Source: an uncultured Eubacteriales bacterium (lineage in GTDB: Bacteria; Bacillota; Clostridia; Christensenellales; CAG-138). From it: a DNA stretch of 7,399 nucleotides. A program made the translations under genes and the position numbers. Location of the stretch: contig UQRU01000104.1 in the NCBI GenBank assembly GCA_900543475.1, positions 1-7,399 on the forward strand, read 5' to 3'. Each line of letters begins with the position of its first letter. Position 1 is the stretch's first letter. Positions 5,958 through 7,399 of this stretch are shown in pieces. Below the pieces are notes generated by a model, which was not told where the DNA came from, did no database searches, and saw only the letters and a list, made by a program, of their open reading frames with translations.

Positions 5958-6776
5958 TTATCCACGCCGGGACAAGCGGCCCATCATGAGGGTGACGGCC
6001 CCGCCGGCGGCAAACAGCATGAAATACCACAGCTGGGTGGGGAAGGGCCAGAAGCCTGGGAAGATCAGGACCACCGTACCCAATAGGAACCCCAATACGC
6101 AGTAATAGGAATAGGCCTTGTGCCGGTTGAACATGCGCCGGACAAACAACAGCAGCAGGATGCCCGCTGCCCCTAGGCCCAGGCCCATATAGAACAGCAC
6201 CGGGATATCCAGCCGGTTTAGGGCGGCCAACAAGGGGTCATATAACCCCATAAACATCAGCACAAAGGAGGTGCTCACCCCGGGGATCACGATGCCGATG
6301 GCCAAGATGGCCCCGGCCATGACCATGGTAGCCGGCGTAAAAGGCCAATCCCCGCCACCGGTAACAGCATTATCCAACGAGGCCAAAGAAACCGCCAGCA
6401 ATAGCCCCAATAGGGTGCCCGCAAGATACCGCTTATGAAAGCCGCCGGTATTGGCGTCCCGGATCAGGTCCGGCACGCCTCCCAACACCATGCCCATCAG
6501 GGCGTACATCAGGGCGCCCCGATAGTTGGCCAACAAAAAAGCCAGGCCCCGGGCAGTAAGCAATATCCCCGCCACGCCCCCTAAGCCAAAGGGTAACAGA
6601 TATAGGAAATTCTTCCGAAAGTCCTTCAGCAGGGAGAGGACCGCGTTCACAATGGATCGGTAAATCCCCATGGAAACCGCCAATACACCGCCGCTGGCGC
6701 CGGGAATGATCCCGGCTGCGCCGATGATGGCCCCCTGGGCCATAGCGAGGAAAAATTCCGCATTTCGTTTCCGCAT
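5958..6776 (-). CDS. popT: DUF368 polyprenyl-phosphate translocase (PopT family)
   Basis: A 272-residue multi-pass membrane protein of the DUF368 family. Members have been shown to return undecaprenyl phosphate, the lipid carrier for wall synthesis, across the cytoplasmic membrane. The two signature half-repeats are present: GAAGIIPGASGG at 19-30 and GIVIPGVSTSF at 161-171, the Pro-Gly elements of an inverted-repeat transporter fold. About eight hydrophobic segments are visible, and the length is typical. The start at 6774-6776 is chosen because AAGGAG lies six bases upstream. ATGs at 6789-6791 and 6828-6830 would extend it but are badly spaced from any ribosome site, or lie at or before the proposed promoter. 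The neighbouring L,D-transpeptidase fits a shared role in envelope assembly. The family call is firm; the exact lipid substrate here is inferred from the family. Confidence 0.92.
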   Translation of the reverse strand: MRKRNAEFFLAMAQGAIIGAAGIIPGASGGVLAVSMGIYRSIVNAVLSLLKDFRKNFLYLLPFGLGGVAGILLTARGLAFLLANYRGALMYALMGMVLGGVPDLIRDANTGGFHKRYLAGTLLGLLLAVSLASLDNAVTGGGDWPFTPATMVMAGAILAIGIVIPGVSTSFVLMFMGLYDPLLAALNRLDIPVLFYMGLGLGAAGILLLLFVRRMFNRHKAYSYYCVLGFLLGTVVLIFPGFWPFPTQLWYFMLFAAGGAVTLMMGRLSRRG

Positions 6777-6782
6777 GGATCG

Positions 6783-6788
6783 CTCCTT
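6783..6788 (-). promoter_or_regulatory. Ribosome binding site that decides the popT start
   Basis: AAGGAG ends six bases before the ATG at 6774-6776. The ATG at 6789-6791 directly abuts this motif, and its own AAAGGG is only three bases away, too close to work well. Confidence 0.65.
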
Positions 6789-6801
6789 CATATTCCCTTT
6801 C

Positions 6802-6810
6802 ATTCTAACA
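6802..6810 (-). promoter_or_regulatory. Candidate extended -10 promoter for popT
   Basis: The minus strand reads TGTTAGAAT, an extended -10 (TGn plus TAGAAT) 25 bases before the popT ATG. No convincing -35 is seen, because the position is taken by the stem of the preceding terminator; extended -10 promoters can do without one. Transcription would start close to 6795 and give a very short leader. Confidence 0.5.
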
Positions 6811-6813
6811 TAG

Positions 6814-6843
6814 AAAAATCTCCCATGCATAGGCTTTGGGAGA
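6814..6843 (-). terminator. Terminator-like hairpin just upstream of popT
   Basis: On the minus strand TCTCCCA (6837-6843) pairs with TGGGAGA (6819-6825) across an 11-base loop and is followed by T5 (6814-6818). It would stop transcripts entering from the right. No convincing minus-strand gene lies upstream within the window, so its source transcript is unclear. It could instead be a popT leader attenuator if transcription starts further right. Confidence 0.65.
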
Positions 6844-7124
6844 ATTTACAATGTGTTCAAAAACAAGAAGAATCTGGTTTTTTGCCGTTTATGCAGGCGA
6901 GGTTGAGAAAGCCGCAATCCTTGTCGTTTCTTGGGCGGGCAGCCCGGGCCCGGCGGGGGGCGTATAGTGCTTCCTCGCGCCGCGGCCCGGCAGCAGATGC
7001 GGGGCGGGCGCGGCTCGAGGCCCGGCGTACATAGGCTATGATGCGATTGATTGGCCGCCGACCGTGTCAAGGCGGCCCGGACAAACGACGTTTTTTCTGC
7101 TCCGAGAGCACCGTAGGATCCCAA
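6844..7124. other. Gene-poor region with an 81% GC block
   Basis: I find no supportable gene here. Bases 6841-6930 are about 40% GC, and bases 6931-7030 contain 81 G or C in 100, a sharp change. The GC block holds short palindromes such as CCGGGCCCGG (6944-6953) and a GCCGCG/CGCGGC pair (6979-6984 with 7009-7014). A 7-bp inverted repeat GGCCGCC/GGCGGCC (7053-7059 with 7071-7077) follows. Open frames cross it on both strands, but their Arg/Pro/Ala-rich translations look like composition artefacts. It separates popT from the divergent gene at 7125. Confidence 0.6.
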
Positions 7125-7399
7125 ATGCAAAAATCAGTACCCGATAAACAACCGAAAAAGCAATCCGCCAAAAACAACACCGACCGCAGCGTCGCCGTCG
7201 CCGACAAGGCCTTTGTGCTCTCCATGGGGGAGAGCTTTTCGCAGACGGCCTTCTGCAAGGCCTATTACGAGACCTTCGGCGTGACGCTCTCGACGGCCAA
7301 TTCCGTCTTTGAGCATCTCGTGGCCAAAAAGGCGGTGGTGCCCGCGCAATCCGCGCGCCGCTACGGCGGCGGCGCTGCCATCCCGCCGCTGTGCGACGT
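7125..7399 (+). CDS. Unrecognised protein, N-terminal fragment truncated by the window edge
   Basis: The only likely plus-strand gene, with 91 codons visible and no stop before the end. The first 20 residues are Lys/Gln/Asn-rich and polar (MQKSVPDKQPKKQSAKNN). From about residue 24 the sequence looks folded and helical: VADKAFVLSMGESFSQTAF, then KAYYETFGVTLSTANSVFEHLV and KKAVVPAQSARRYGGG. The alternation of helices and a basic, Gly-rich turn could be a winged-helix DNA-binding domain, but I cannot assign a family. Third codon positions are strongly G/C, which supports real coding on this strand. AGGA at 7115-7118, six bases before the ATG, is a weak ribosome site. The frame stays open upstream to an ATG at 7038, with no site to support it. 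Its opposite strand and position beside the odd GC block suggest a separate, possibly acquired unit. Confidence 0.6.
   Translation, partial: MQKSVPDKQPKKQSAKNNTDRSVAVADKAFVLSMGESFSQTAFCKAYYETFGVTLSTANSVFEHLVAKKAVVPAQSARRYGGGAAIPPLCD

Noticed and set aside
5923..6030. N-terminal extension of the L,D-transpeptidase to 6030
   Set aside because: It overlaps the end of popT and places a polar segment before a standard signal peptide that has its own ideal ribosome site.
6825..7034. 69-codon plus-strand frame across the GC block
   Set aside because: It starts in the terminator loop, has no ribosome site and ends in an Arg/Ala-rich stretch typical of spurious translation.
6846..7130. 94-codon minus-strand frame ending beside the hairpin at 6814-6843
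   Set aside because: No ribosome site or recognisable domain, and an Arg/Pro-rich composition tracking the GC block; kept only as a possible noncoding transcript.
7134..7349. Minus-strand frame opposite the truncated right-edge gene
   Set aside because: His/Gly/Leu/Arg-rich shadow of a G/C-ended codon pattern on the plus strand.

Overview
The window looks like chromosomal DNA from an anaerobic clostridial Firmicute, probably a gut-type Oscillospirales or Christensenellales-like lineage. This is inferred from near-consensus GGAGG ribosome binding sites, moderately high GC, a GGGtGRT protein paired with a NifU-like scaffold, and DUF554 and DUF368 membrane proteins. Seven complete genes and their signals are all on the minus strand. 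One truncated plus-strand gene runs off the right edge. No rRNA, tRNA, CRISPR array or recognisable transposase is present.

Reading the minus strand from right to left: popT (5958-6776, DUF368 polyprenyl-phosphate translocase) is followed 35 bases later by a secreted L,D-transpeptidase with three SH3-like repeats (4639-5922). These two form a likely cell-envelope operon ending at a strong terminator (4582-4614). Next comes a promoter with a 14-bp palindrome in its spacer, driving a lipoprotein metallo-beta-lactamase-fold hydrolase (3643-4491) and a DUF554 membrane protein (2930-3604), closed by a terminator at 2869-2898. A promoter overlapping that terminator leads into a NifU/IscU-like scaffold (2119-2811) and a GGGtGRT protein (1108-2103), a conserved pair of unknown function. 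After a hairpin-rich gap come a small three-helix membrane protein (735-1010) and a lipoprotein with a C-terminal DUF6199-like membrane segment (117-698). Two perfect 13-bp hairpins (37-102) close the array.

The functional themes are envelope maintenance (lipid-carrier recycling, peptidoglycan cross-linking, lipoproteins) and a poorly understood Fe-S-linked gene pair. The right end differs: 6844-7124 has no convincing gene and includes a 100-base block of 81% GC next to a 40% GC stretch, and it is followed by an unrecognised plus-strand ORF. That end is the best candidate for accessory or transferred DNA, or for an assembly join. The most interesting undescribed biology is the GGGtGRT/scaffold pair.
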